NCBI RefSeq assembly: GCF_963678875.1
Contig: NZ_OY787456.1
Span: 1,612,001-1,676,000, forward strand
Length of the DNA stretch: 64,000 bases
Source of the DNA: an uncultured Hyphomonas sp.
Lineage (GTDB): Bacteria > Pseudomonadota > Alphaproteobacteria > Caulobacterales > Hyphomonadaceae
Direction of reading: 5' to 3'
Shown here: piece after piece, positions 26,442 through 34,691 of the stretch
Layout of the letters: each line of letters starts with the position of its first letter
Numbering within the stretch: position 1 is the first letter of the stretch
Position numbers and translations under genes: made by a program
Notes under the pieces: generated by a model
Database searches by the model: none
The model's input: only the letters and a program-made list of their open reading frames with translations
Told to the model about the DNA's origin: nothing

Positions 26442-27407
26442 GTGCGACACCTTCTTGCCGCTCTTAGCGCAGCGTTGTTCGCCGCTCCGGCTTTTGCTGC
26501 CATTCCGCGCGATGGCGCGCTGGGTATGCAACCTGCCGCGACGCGTATTGCCGAGCGTATCCACCACTTCCACACCTTCCTTCTGTGGATCATCATTCCA
26601 ATCACGATTTTCGTTCTGATCCTGCTGCTGTGGGTCATCGTCCGGCACAATTCCAAGGCCAACCCGACCCCGCGCAAGTTCAGCCACAACACGCTGATCG
26701 AAGTGATCTGGACGGTCGTTCCGGCGCTGATCCTGGTCGGAATTGCCAGCCAGTCCTTCCCGAACCTCTACTATCAGGACGTTCCGCCGAACCTGCAGAT
26801 GGTTCAGGACAAGGCGAACAAGCTGCTCGCAGACGGCAAGTCGGCTGAATATGAGCGCTTCACGAAAGAGTATAATCCGGAGGCAGCTGCCAAGGGTTTC
26901 GTGAATGTGAAGGCTCAGGGCAACCAGTGGAACTGGACCTACACTTACCCGGATATCACTGACGACGCCGGTTACCCGCTGGAGTTCGTGTCGAACCCGC
27001 TGCATGTCGGCCTGTCGACGGATACCACCGAAGGCCTCCGTAACCTGTCGGTCGATTATCCGATGGTGGTTCCGACTGGCCGTTATGTCCGCTACTACAC
27101 GGCCGCAGCTGACGTGATTCACTCGTTCGCAGTCCCGGCTTTCGGCATCAAGACAGACGCCGTCCCGGGCCGCCTGAACGAAGGCTGGTTCCTCGTTGAT
27201 GAGCCCGGCGTCTATTATGGCCAGTGTTCGGAACTGTGCGGTGTGAACCATGCTTACATGCCGATTGAAGTCCGGGTTGTGCCGCAAGAACAATTCGATC
27301 GCTGGGCGCAGCTGATGCTGGCTGGCGAATATGATGCTGCGACCGCTTCGGTGCAGAACATCGCCTCCATCGAACCGGCGACCAAGTTCGCCGCGGTCGC
27401 AGAATAA
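26442..27407 (+). CDS. ctaC: cytochrome c oxidase subunit II
   Basis: 321 residues from a GTG with a GACGAGGA motif 8 bp upstream. A signal sequence precedes two membrane helices (about 44-65 and 85-104). The binuclear CuA ligands are all present: H227, C262, E264, C266, H270 and M273 in the GQCSELCGVNHAYMP block. Subunit II takes electrons from cytochrome c and passes them to heme a. Between the second helix and the conserved strand starting V156 there is an additional, Lys/Glu-rich stretch of roughly 30 residues (about 121-153) that I do not recall from the bacterial family. It is the first gene of the cox cluster. Confidence 0.97.
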   Translation: MRHLLAALSAALFAAPAFAAIPRDGALGMQPAATRIAERIHHFHTFLLWIIIPITIFVLILLLWVIVRHNSKANPTPRKFSHNTLIEVIWTVVPALILVGIASQSFPNLYYQDVPPNLQMVQDKANKLLADGKSAEYERFTKEYNPEAAAKGFVNVKAQGNQWNWTYTYPDITDDAGYPLEFVSNPLHVGLSTDTTEGLRNLSVDYPMVVPTGRYVRYYTAAADVIHSFAVPAFGIKTDAVPGRLNEGWFLVDEPGVYYGQCSELCGVNHAYMPIEVRVVPQEQFDRWAQLMLAGEYDAATASVQNIASIEPATKFAAVAE

Positions 27408-27430
27408 ACCGAGAGAGAAGAGTACGTCCC

Positions 27431-29101
27431 ATGCCCATGGATGAAGTCGCCCTCGACCACGCCCACGACGATCATGACCACAAGCCTGGTTTCTTCACGC
27501 GTTGGCTGTTTTCCACCAACCACAAGGACATCGGTACGCTGTACCTGATCTTCGCCATGATCGCGGGGATCGTGGGTTACACGCTGTCCGGCCTGATCCG
27601 CTGGGAGCTGGCTGAGCCTGGCATCGGCGTGCTGACGCGCTTCGTTGCCGGCGAAGGCGATGTGGCGATCCAGAACGCCAAGCATTTCTACAACATGGTC
27701 ATCACCTATCACGGCCTGATCATGATCTTCTTCATGGTCATGCCGGCGCTGATCGGCGGCTTCGGCAACTGGTTCGTCCCGCTGATGATCGGCGCGCCGG
27801 ACATGGCGTTCCCGCGCATGAACAACATCTCGTTCTGGCTGACGGTTTCTGCCTTTGTCCTCGGCTGCATCTCGATGACGATCCCGGGCGGTTCGGCAGG
27901 TAACGGCTTTGCCGGTGGTTGGGTGCTCTACCCGCCGCTGTCCTCGACGACCGGTCACCCCGGTCCGTCAATGGACGTGCTGATCCTGTCGCTGCACACG
28001 GCCGGTATTGCGTCGATCCTCGGCGCCATCAACTTCATCGTGACCATTCTGAACATGCGTGCGCCGGGCATGACCCTGCACAAGATGCCGCTGTTCGCCT
28101 GGGGCGTTCTGGTGACGGCTGTCCTTCTGCTGCTGTCGCTGCCGGTGCTTGCTGCCGCGCTGACCATGCTTCTGACCGACCGGAACTTCGACTCGCAGTT
28201 CTTCAACCCGGCCGGTGGTGGTGACCCGATCATGTTCCAGCACCTGTTCTGGTTCTTCGGTCACCCGGAAGTGTACATCATGATCCTGCCGGCCTTCGGC
28301 ATCATCAGCCACATCGTGTCGACCTTCTCCAAGAAGCCGATCTTCGGTTACCTCGGCATGGCCTACGCCATGGTGTCGATCGGTGTCATCGGCTTCGTCG
28401 TGTGGGCACACCACATGTACACGGTCGGCATGGACGTCGACCTGAAGGCCTACTTCGTGGCTGCGACGATGGTCATTGCTGTTCCGACGGGCATCAAGAT
28501 CTTCTCGTGGATCGCCACGATGTGGGGCGGCTCCATTGAGTTCAAGGTTCCGATGCTCTGGGCAATCGGCTTCATCTTCCTGTTCACCGTTGGGGGTGTG
28601 ACGGGTGTTGTCCTGGCCAATGCCGGTATCGACCACTCGCTGCACGACACCTACTACGTTGTGGCGCACTTCCACTACGTGCTGTCGCTGGGCGCTGTGT
28701 TTGGCCTGTTTGCCGGCTGGTACTACTGGTTCGAGAAGATGTTCGGCATCAAGTACAACGGCATGATCGGTGGCCTGCATTTCTGGCTGATGTTCATCGG
28801 TTCGAACGTCCTGTTCTTCCCGCAGCACTTCCTGGGTCTGCAGGGCATGCCGCGCCGTTACATCGACTATGCTGACGGCTTCGCCACCTGGCACCACATT
28901 TCCTCCATCGGCTATGCCATCACGATGGTTGCGACGCTGGTCTTCTTCGTCGGCCTGGTCGAAGCCCTGGTTCGCCGCCGCAAGGGTGTGGCCAATCCGT
29001 GGGGCGAAGGTGCCACGACGCTGGAATGGACGCTGCCTTCGCCGCCGCCGTTCCACCAGTACAATGAACTGCCGCACGTCACGGCCAAGGGCGGCCACTA
29101 A
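27431..29101 (+). CDS. ctaD: cytochrome c oxidase subunit I (aa3-type)
   Basis: 556 residues with twelve membrane helices. The conserved W-F-F-G-H-P-E-V-Y block carries the CuB histidine cross-linked to tyrosine and the K-channel entry; V-W-A-H-H-M-Y-T-V-G-M-D-V-D supplies the other CuB ligands. The H-F-H-Y-V-L-S block gives the heme ligands, and the D-channel entry appears as N-x-F/W-F-V-P. It is the catalytic, proton-pumping subunit that reduces oxygen to water in the inner membrane. It lies 23 bp after ctaC. Confidence 0.99.
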   Translation: MPMDEVALDHAHDDHDHKPGFFTRWLFSTNHKDIGTLYLIFAMIAGIVGYTLSGLIRWELAEPGIGVLTRFVAGEGDVAIQNAKHFYNMVITYHGLIMIFFMVMPALIGGFGNWFVPLMIGAPDMAFPRMNNISFWLTVSAFVLGCISMTIPGGSAGNGFAGGWVLYPPLSSTTGHPGPSMDVLILSLHTAGIASILGAINFIVTILNMRAPGMTLHKMPLFAWGVLVTAVLLLLSLPVLAAALTMLLTDRNFDSQFFNPAGGGDPIMFQHLFWFFGHPEVYIMILPAFGIISHIVSTFSKKPIFGYLGMAYAMVSIGVIGFVVWAHHMYTVGMDVDLKAYFVAATMVIAVPTGIKIFSWIATMWGGSIEFKVPMLWAIGFIFLFTVGGVTGVVLANAGIDHSLHDTYYVVAHFHYVLSLGAVFGLFAGWYYWFEKMFGIKYNGMIGGLHFWLMFIGSNVLFFPQHFLGLQGMPRRYIDYADGFATWHHISSIGYAITMVATLVFFVGLVEALVRRRKGVANPWGEGATTLEWTLPSPPPFHQYNELPHVTAKGGH

Positions 29102-29132
29102 GCTGCTCACCGCCTGATCCACTCAATCGCAG

Positions 29133-29157
29133 CGGCCTCTCGTTCCACGGGAGGCCG
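29133..29157 (+). other. intercistronic hairpin after ctaD
   Basis: CGGCCTC (29133-29139) pairs with GAGGCCG (29151-29157) around an 11-nt loop. No long T run follows (only ttcgcttt), so it is a weak terminator at best. It may adjust downstream expression or protect the 3' end of the ctaCD message. Confidence 0.45.
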
Positions 29158-29195
29158 TTCGCTTTCCAAAGTCCCGGAAAGAAGGACCTGACCTG

Positions 29196-29600
29196 TTGAA
29201 CATGCGCCTGCCCATCGTGATCGGCATGTATGCCTTCATCGTGGTGTTCCTGCCGCGCAATCCGGCTGTGGACCGCTTGTTCGACAAGGTGCGGACAATC
29301 GATCCGAACATCGCGATTAGCGTATCCGTTGTTGCACTGATCGCAGGTGGCATCGGTCTCTGGGTGCTCTGGCGACAGCCGAAAGGTCTGTTGCGTACGA
29401 AGCCGAGCCGGAAGCTGGTGATCGTGAATTCAGGTCTGGTCGGCATCGTTTTCGCGGCCATCTTCGATGTGATGCAAAAGCTCTCCGGAGCCTCGACAGA
29501 CCTGATCAGCCTGATCCTCGTGCCGATCGCGTTCATGATCGCCGAAGCGACCTATCTCGCGCTCGAATGGCGGCTGAACCGCAAGTTTGATAAGGAATAG
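29196..29600 (+). CDS. unrecognised small inner-membrane protein in the cox cluster
   Basis: 134 residues starting at a TTG that has GAAGGA nine bases upstream; an ATG at 29202 is the alternative. Four hydrophobic segments are visible (about 3-20, 40-58, 76-95 and 103-122), separated by short basic loops such as R-Q-P-K-G-L-L-R-T-K-P-S-R-K. I do not recognise a family and see no metal-binding motif. It lies between ctaD and ctaB on the same strand, 87 bp before ctaB, in a cluster otherwise made of oxidase subunits and assembly factors. A role in oxidase assembly or membrane insertion is possible but rests only on position. Confidence 0.7.
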   Translation: MNMRLPIVIGMYAFIVVFLPRNPAVDRLFDKVRTIDPNIAISVSVVALIAGGIGLWVLWRQPKGLLRTKPSRKLVIVNSGLVGIVFAAIFDVMQKLSGASTDLISLILVPIAFMIAEATYLALEWRLNRKFDKE

Positions 29601-29687
29601 GCCTGTGTTTGGGCTGATTGGCCCAATTGTCGCGCTGACAGCACTGGCTCGCAGACCCATACCAGAAACACACCAACCGGACCGGAA

Positions 29688-30641
29688 ATGACTGACGCCC
29701 CCGCCACTCCAGAAAAGCGCTACGGCACCGCTGGCGACTATGTTCAGCTGCTGAAGCCGCGCATCATGTTGCTGGTCGTGTTCACAGCCGTCGCAGGCCT
29801 TGTTGCGGCGACGGGCATGACTGGTCAGTCCATGAATCCGCTAATGGCGGCCATCGCTGTGCTGGCTGTGGCGCTCGGCTCCGGCGCGGCGGGCGCGATC
29901 AACATGTGGTACGATTCCGACATCGACCAGGTGATGACGCGGACTTCGACCCGTCCGATTCCTTCCGGCGCGGTACCGCGGGAAGAGGCCATCGCGATGG
30001 GCATGATCATGAGCGGCGTGTCGGTGCTGCTCATGTGGCTCGCTTCGAACTGGCTCGCAGCCGGGCTGCTGGCATTTTCGATCTTCTATTACGGCGTCAT
30101 CTACACGATGTGGCTGAAGCGCTCGACGCCGCAGAACATCGTGATTGGCGGCGGGGCCGGGGCGTTTCCGCCGGTTATCGGATGGGCTGCCGTGACGGGG
30201 AATACCCCGCTCGATGCGTGGATCCTGTTCGCGATTACTTTCTTCTGGACGCCGCCGCACTTCTGGGCACTCAGCCTGCTGGCGCATTCCGAATATGAGA
30301 AGGCGGGTGTGCCAATGCTGCCGGTAACACATGGCGCGAAAACCACCCGTTTTCAGATGCTGCTCTATACGGTCGTGCTCGCTGCGGTCTCGATGGCGCC
30401 GTTGGCGACAGGCCTTGGCGGCTGGATCTATGGCGCCGTCACCGGCCTCCTGAACCTCGCTTTCCTGTACTACGCTGTTCGCGTCTGGCGGTCTCATGCG
30501 GGAGACGCTGGCGCGCCGGGTGCCGATCAGAAGCTTGCACGAAGCATGTTCCTGTTCTCGATCCTGTACCTGTTCCTCGTCTTCGCGGCCCTGATCGTGG
30601 AGCATGCAACCGGTCTGCATTTCCCCGTTGGAGGCCTGTAA
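29688..30641 (+). CDS. ctaB: protoheme IX farnesyltransferase (heme O synthase)
   Basis: 317 residues, about nine membrane helices. The prenyl-diphosphate motif N-M-W-Y-D-S-D-I-D (about 69-77) and the second conserved region W-T-P-P-H-F-W-A-L-S (near 186-195) identify the CtaB/CyoE family of the UbiA superfamily. The enzyme adds a farnesyl group to heme b, the first step toward heme a for the oxidase. The neighbouring gene starts directly after its stop codon (TAAATG), so translation is likely coupled. Confidence 0.97.
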   Translation: MTDAPATPEKRYGTAGDYVQLLKPRIMLLVVFTAVAGLVAATGMTGQSMNPLMAAIAVLAVALGSGAAGAINMWYDSDIDQVMTRTSTRPIPSGAVPREEAIAMGMIMSGVSVLLMWLASNWLAAGLLAFSIFYYGVIYTMWLKRSTPQNIVIGGGAGAFPPVIGWAAVTGNTPLDAWILFAITFFWTPPHFWALSLLAHSEYEKAGVPMLPVTHGAKTTRFQMLLYTVVLAAVSMAPLATGLGGWIYGAVTGLLNLAFLYYAVRVWRSHAGDAGAPGADQKLARSMFLFSILYLFLVFAALIVEHATGLHFPVGGL

Positions 30642-30980
30642 ATGAGCGATGACGGTCTGAAGAAGCAAGACATGCAGTTCCCTGAACCCGCTCAGATGGA
30701 CGATGCAGCGCGTGCAGCTCAGAAGCGGCGCAATATGTGGCTGGGCTTGGCTTTGCTGGGATTTGTGATCCTCATCGCGCTCACTACTTTCGTGCGCCTC
30801 AGCGGATCTGACGACAATCAGACCAACTTCTATTACAATATGAACCAGACCGGACAGGTGGAAGCACCAACACTCCCTCCAGGCATGTCGGCGGAGCAGG
30901 CCGCACCACCGGCGAACTTGTCGGCAGACCCGGTCGCGCCTGATGAAGCGGCCGCCGAAGAGGAGATACCGGAGCAATGA
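30642..30980 (+). CDS. CoxF-like small membrane protein
   Basis: 112 residues. A cytoplasmic, charged N-terminus with A-Q-K-R-R-N-M-W precedes a single membrane helix (about 33-49, LGLALLGFVILIALTTF) ending V-R-L-S, and a long Pro/Ala/Glu-rich acidic tail follows. Its position between ctaB and ctaG and the R-R-N-hydrophobic-x-V-R-L pattern match the small CoxF proteins of alphaproteobacterial cox clusters, of unclear role in assembly. The start abuts the ctaB stop, and the stop overlaps the ctaG start by 4 bp (30977-30980). The acidic tail looks longer than in the CoxF proteins I recall. Confidence 0.8.
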   Translation: MSDDGLKKQDMQFPEPAQMDDAARAAQKRRNMWLGLALLGFVILIALTTFVRLSGSDDNQTNFYYNMNQTGQVEAPTLPPGMSAEQAAPPANLSADPVAPDEAAAEEEIPEQ

Positions 30981-31555
30981 AGCTGTCCAACGCCAAGGTC
31001 GCCGGAATTTCTCTGACTGTGTTCGCCGCCATGCTGGGCCTCGGTTTTGCTGCCGAGCCGCTTTACGGCACGTTCTGCCGTGTGACAGGCTATGGCGGCA
31101 CCACTCGCATTGCGACGGCGGCTCCCAATGAAATCATCGACCAGACGATTACGGTGCGCTTCGACACCAATGTGACCGATGTGCCGCTGGAGTTCCGCCC
31201 GCTTCAGCGTTCCCAGGACGTCAAGATCGGCCAGCATGGCCTTGCCTTCTTTGAGGTCACCAATCCGACGGATGAAGAAATCCACGTGATCGCGTCCTAC
31301 AATGTAACGCCGCACTTTTCCGGCAAGTACTTCAATAAACTGGAGTGTTTCTGCTTTGATGAGCGGGTCATCGCCCCGCACGAGACCAAGAAGCTGCCCG
31401 TGGTCTATTTCATCTCGCCCGACATGATCGACGATCATGTGGCCGACAAGCTGGAAACCATCACACTCAGCTACACTTTCTATGAAAGTTCGCAATACAA
31501 AGGGCCGAAGACCCAGGCAGCCCTGGGTGCGGCGAATTCAGCCACGGGCGGCTGA
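30977..31555 (+). CDS. ctaG: cytochrome c oxidase assembly protein CtaG (Cox11 family)
   Basis: 192 residues. One N-terminal membrane anchor is followed by a periplasmic immunoglobulin-like domain with the copper-binding C124-F-C126 motif in KLECFCF and the conserved C34 in Y-G-T-F-C. Cox11 delivers copper to the CuB site of subunit I. It overlaps the CoxF-like gene by four bases and precedes ctaE by 77 bp. Confidence 0.97.
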   Translation: MKLSNAKVAGISLTVFAAMLGLGFAAEPLYGTFCRVTGYGGTTRIATAAPNEIIDQTITVRFDTNVTDVPLEFRPLQRSQDVKIGQHGLAFFEVTNPTDEEIHVIASYNVTPHFSGKYFNKLECFCFDERVIAPHETKKLPVVYFISPDMIDDHVADKLETITLSYTFYESSQYKGPKTQAALGAANSATGG

Positions 31556-31632
31556 AACTGTTGCACTTTCGGTCCGGAGCGGTCTAAACAGCTCAGAGAT
31601 TCTAGGGATATAAATCAAGGGGTCCGCCAGAC

Positions 31633-32511
31633 ATGGCTCACGGCGAAGTCAAACACGATTATCATCTGGTCAACCCGTCACCGTGGCCGCTGCTCGGCTC
31701 GTTGTCGGTACTGGTTCTGGCGCTTGGCGGCGTCAACTACATGAAGGGCCTTTTCGGCATGGAAAAGGGAACCGTCTGGCTGATGGCCGTCGGTTTCGCC
31801 ATGGTGGCCTGGGTCATGTTCGGCTGGTGGCGCGAAGTCATCAAGGAAGGCAATGTCGGCGACCATACGCCGGTTGTGACCATCGGCCTGCGCTACGGCA
31901 TGATCCTGTTCATCGCGTCCGAAGTGATGTTCTTCGTTGGCTGGTTCTGGAGCTTCTTCGAGTTCGCCATCTTCCACGGCGCTCGCGTCGGCGATACCTG
32001 GGACGCTGCCAACCCGTTGTTTGCGGATGCGCTGGCCAATTTCCAGAACTGGCCGCCGGTTGGCGTCGAAACTTTCGACCCGTTCCACCTGCCGCTGATC
32101 AATACCCTGATCCTTCTGCTGTCCGGTACCACCGTGACCTGGGCGCACCATGCGCTTCAGCATGACGATCGTTCGGGCGCGAAACTCGGCCTTCTGGTCA
32201 CCATCCTGCTCGGCATGGCATTCACTGCGCTGCAGGTCTTCGAGTACAGCCACGCCCAGTTCACGTTCGACGGCACGCTGTATGGCTCGGCCTTCTACAT
32301 GGCGACCGGCTTCCACGGTGCCCACGTCGTGATCGGTACGCTGTTCCTGATCATTTGCCTGATCCGCCTTCTCGCTGGTGGCATGTCGGCCAAGAAACAC
32401 CTCGGCTTCGAATTTGCTGCCTGGTACTGGCACTTCGTTGACGTGGTCTGGCTGTTCCTCTTCGCTTTCGTCTATGTCACTCCGTACCTCGCACTGGGCG
32501 CAGGGCACTAG
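31633..32511 (+). CDS. ctaE: cytochrome c oxidase subunit III
   Basis: 292 residues with seven hydrophobic segments. The blocks F-I-A-S-E-V-M-F-F-V-G-W-F-W-S-F-F, T-V-T-W-A-H-H-A-L, and F-H-G-A-H-V-V-I-G-T with W-Y-W-H-F-V-D-V-V-W-L-F are the standard subunit III signatures; the membrane-buried glutamate near 97 is present. Subunit III stabilises the catalytic core and the D proton path. It follows ctaG in the order usual for alphaproteobacteria. Confidence 0.98.
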   Translation: MAHGEVKHDYHLVNPSPWPLLGSLSVLVLALGGVNYMKGLFGMEKGTVWLMAVGFAMVAWVMFGWWREVIKEGNVGDHTPVVTIGLRYGMILFIASEVMFFVGWFWSFFEFAIFHGARVGDTWDAANPLFADALANFQNWPPVGVETFDPFHLPLINTLILLLSGTTVTWAHHALQHDDRSGAKLGLLVTILLGMAFTALQVFEYSHAQFTFDGTLYGSAFYMATGFHGAHVVIGTLFLIICLIRLLAGGMSAKKHLGFEFAAWYWHFVDVVWLFLFAFVYVTPYLALGAGH

Positions 32512-32543
32512 ACGGCCGCGCAAGCAAGCGCTGACTTTCAAGG

Positions 32544-32572
32544 GCCCGCCGGCGCGCAACCGCCCGGCGGGC
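32544..32572 (+). other. stable hairpin between ctaE and surf1
   Basis: GCCCGCCGG (32544-32552) pairs with CCGGCGGGC (32564-32572) with an 11-nt loop. There is no T tract after it, so it is not a classical terminator. It may stabilise the upstream oxidase mRNA or reduce read-through into surf1-thrC. Confidence 0.5.
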
Positions 32573-32618
32573 TCTGCTTATTCGGGCAGGGCCGTTCTCT
32601 GCAGTTGAAAGGATCGAG

Positions 32619-33308
32619 ATGACTTTTCGTCCGTATCCCGTGATGACCGTGCTGACATTGATCAGCCTCGGCATCCTGATCTGGCTGGGCAACTGGCAGT
32701 ACGGCCGATTCATCCAGAAAATGGAGATTGATCGCCAGACGCCGGACTGGACGGTGCTGGACGGAGACATCGTGCCGGACAGCGAGGTGCTGTCCTACTA
32801 CTATGTCGAAGGTCAATCCGGCTGGATGAGGGTTGTCGCGGTCGATACCGGTGACGCGATCGTTTACACGCCCATCGAGATCGTTCAGCAGATCGACCCG
32901 CCGGCCGTATGCGACGGAGAGCATTGTCCGACCGGGCGCCTGTCCGCGAGAGGCATCTACAAGCCGGCCTTCAAGCGAAACGCCTTTACCGCCGCGGATG
33001 ATCTGGAAAACCGGGTCTTCTACGTGCTGGACCCTGCGGAGTTCGGGCAACTTCTCCCGGACGAAACGGAGGGACGTGTGACGCCGGACATGTTCGAGCC
33101 GGAAGTGATCCGGTTCGTTTCCGAAAGTGGCTCCTATCTGATCGACAATCCCTATGCGCGCCTGCGCCTGGATGATGAATTGCCGCCACAAAGGCATTTC
33201 GGGTACGCGATCACCTGGTGGGGGCTGGCCATGGCGCTCATCGGCGTATATCTCGCCTTTCATCACCAGAAGGGACGGCTCAGGTTCCGGAACGAGGGCA
33301 AATCGTGA
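32619..33308 (+). CDS. SURF1 family cytochrome oxidase biogenesis protein
   Basis: 229 residues. An N-terminal helix ending G-N-W-Q-Y-G-R, equivalent to the G-x-W-Q-x-x-R signature, and a C-terminal helix after H-F-G-Y-A-I-T-W-W-G-L-A bracket the periplasmic domain, the canonical SURF1 topology. SURF1 proteins help insert or retain heme a in subunit I. The stop codon overlaps the GTG start of thrC (GTGA, 33305-33308). The residues between the helices are less conserved than in textbook SURF1, but both terminal signatures are clear. Confidence 0.9.
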   Translation: MTFRPYPVMTVLTLISLGILIWLGNWQYGRFIQKMEIDRQTPDWTVLDGDIVPDSEVLSYYYVEGQSGWMRVVAVDTGDAIVYTPIEIVQQIDPPAVCDGEHCPTGRLSARGIYKPAFKRNAFTAADDLENRVFYVLDPAEFGQLLPDETEGRVTPDMFEPEVIRFVSESGSYLIDNPYARLRLDDELPPQRHFGYAITWWGLAMALIGVYLAFHHQKGRLRFRNEGKS

Positions 33309-34690
33309 AGTACATTTCTACCCGGGGCCAGGCTCCGTCCACTGACTTTGCTGGCGCATGTCTGGCCGGCCTCGCGCCGGACGGCGGTCTGTATGTGCCG
33401 GAAAGCTTTCCGCAGATCGATCCGCCGGCCAAAGGCGAAACCTATCATGAGGTGGCAGCACGCATCCTGTCTGCTTTCACAGGCGATGCGATCCCGCTGG
33501 AGGATCTGAAGCCGCTGTGTGAGCGGGCCTATGGCAGCTTTGCGCATCAGTGCGTCGCCCCGCTGACCCAGTGGCGGCAGGATGCCTGGCTGATGGAACT
33601 GCACCACGGCCCGACGCTGGCGTTCAAGGATATCGCGATGCAGATCATCGCGCAGATCTATGACTACCTGCTCGGAAAGTCCGGGCAGCGCATGATGATC
33701 GTCTGCGCGACGTCGGGTGATACAGGCGGCGCAGCGGCGGCCGCGTTTGCAGGTGCCAAACATGCCGACCTGGTGATCCTGCATCCGCATGGCCGGATTT
33801 CTCCGGTGCAGCGCATGTTCATGACCACGACCGGGGCGGCCAACGTCGTGAACCTGGCGCTGGACGGGGACTTCGATGACTGTCAGGCCATCGTGAAAGA
33901 CATGTTCGGTGATCGGGAATTCGTTGAGCGCGTGAACCTGTCGGGCGTGAACTCGATCAACTGGGCCCGCGTTGCAGCGCAGTCGGTTTATTACGCAACC
34001 GTGCAGGCAGCCCTTGGCGGGCCGCTTCGCTTTGTTGTGCCCAGCGGCAATATGGGCGACGCGTTGGCAGGATATGTCGCGGCACGCTGCGGCCTCCTGA
34101 GTGGCGGTTTCGAAGCTGTTTGCGCTGTGAACGCCAATGACGCGCTGGCGCGCCTGTTCAATACGGGCGTCATGTCCCGGGCTTCGGCAGTCGCCACGCC
34201 AAGCCCGGCGATGGACATCTCCGTGCCATCCAACTTCGAACGCCTCCTGTTCGAGATGACGGGCCGCGATGCAGATGCGGTTCGCAATACGTACGACACT
34301 TACAAGCAGGCAGGTGAGGCGCCGCTGCCTGAGGAGGCTGTCTCACGTCTCAAATGTTCCGGTCTTTCTGCGGCTTCCGTCAGCAATGATGAGACGATGG
34401 GCGAGATGAAGCGCTTCGAGCAGGAAACCGGCTGGCAGATTTGTCCGCATACGGCGGTTGGCACGTTCCACGCACGCCGCCTGCCGGACGCGAATGTCAA
34501 AACCGTGGTGCTTGCAACGGCGGCTGCAGCGAAATTCCCTGAAACGGTGGAAGAGGCCACAGGCCGCAAGCCAACGATGCCGGCACGCGCGGAAGTGCTT
34601 TACCAGCGCGAAGAGACTTTCGAACGGACGGAAGCCTCTCTCGCCGCGGTGCGTGAACGTATCGAAAAGCATGCGGGGCGGAGCCGGTAG
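33305..34690 (+). CDS. thrC: threonine synthase
   Basis: 461 residues from a GTG at 33305 that overlaps the surf1 stop. The typical start K-Y-I-S-T-R-G-Q-A-P confirms this choice over a longer open frame beginning at 33218. The pyridoxal phosphate lysine is K108 in H-G-P-T-L-A-F-K-D; A-T-S-G-D-T-G-G-A-A and V-P-S-G-N-M-G-D-A are the other cofactor motifs. It converts O-phosphohomoserine to threonine. Linkage to ctaE and surf1 is common in alphaproteobacteria. A GNAT gene follows after a single base. Confidence 0.96.
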   Translation: MKYISTRGQAPSTDFAGACLAGLAPDGGLYVPESFPQIDPPAKGETYHEVAARILSAFTGDAIPLEDLKPLCERAYGSFAHQCVAPLTQWRQDAWLMELHHGPTLAFKDIAMQIIAQIYDYLLGKSGQRMMIVCATSGDTGGAAAAAFAGAKHADLVILHPHGRISPVQRMFMTTTGAANVVNLALDGDFDDCQAIVKDMFGDREFVERVNLSGVNSINWARVAAQSVYYATVQAALGGPLRFVVPSGNMGDALAGYVAARCGLLSGGFEAVCAVNANDALARLFNTGVMSRASAVATPSPAMDISVPSNFERLLFEMTGRDADAVRNTYDTYKQAGEAPLPEEAVSRLKCSGLSAASVSNDETMGEMKRFEQETGWQICPHTAVGTFHARRLPDANVKTVVLATAAAAKFPETVEEATGRKPTMPARAEVLYQREETFERTEASLAAVRERIEKHAGRSR

Positions 34691-34691
34691 G

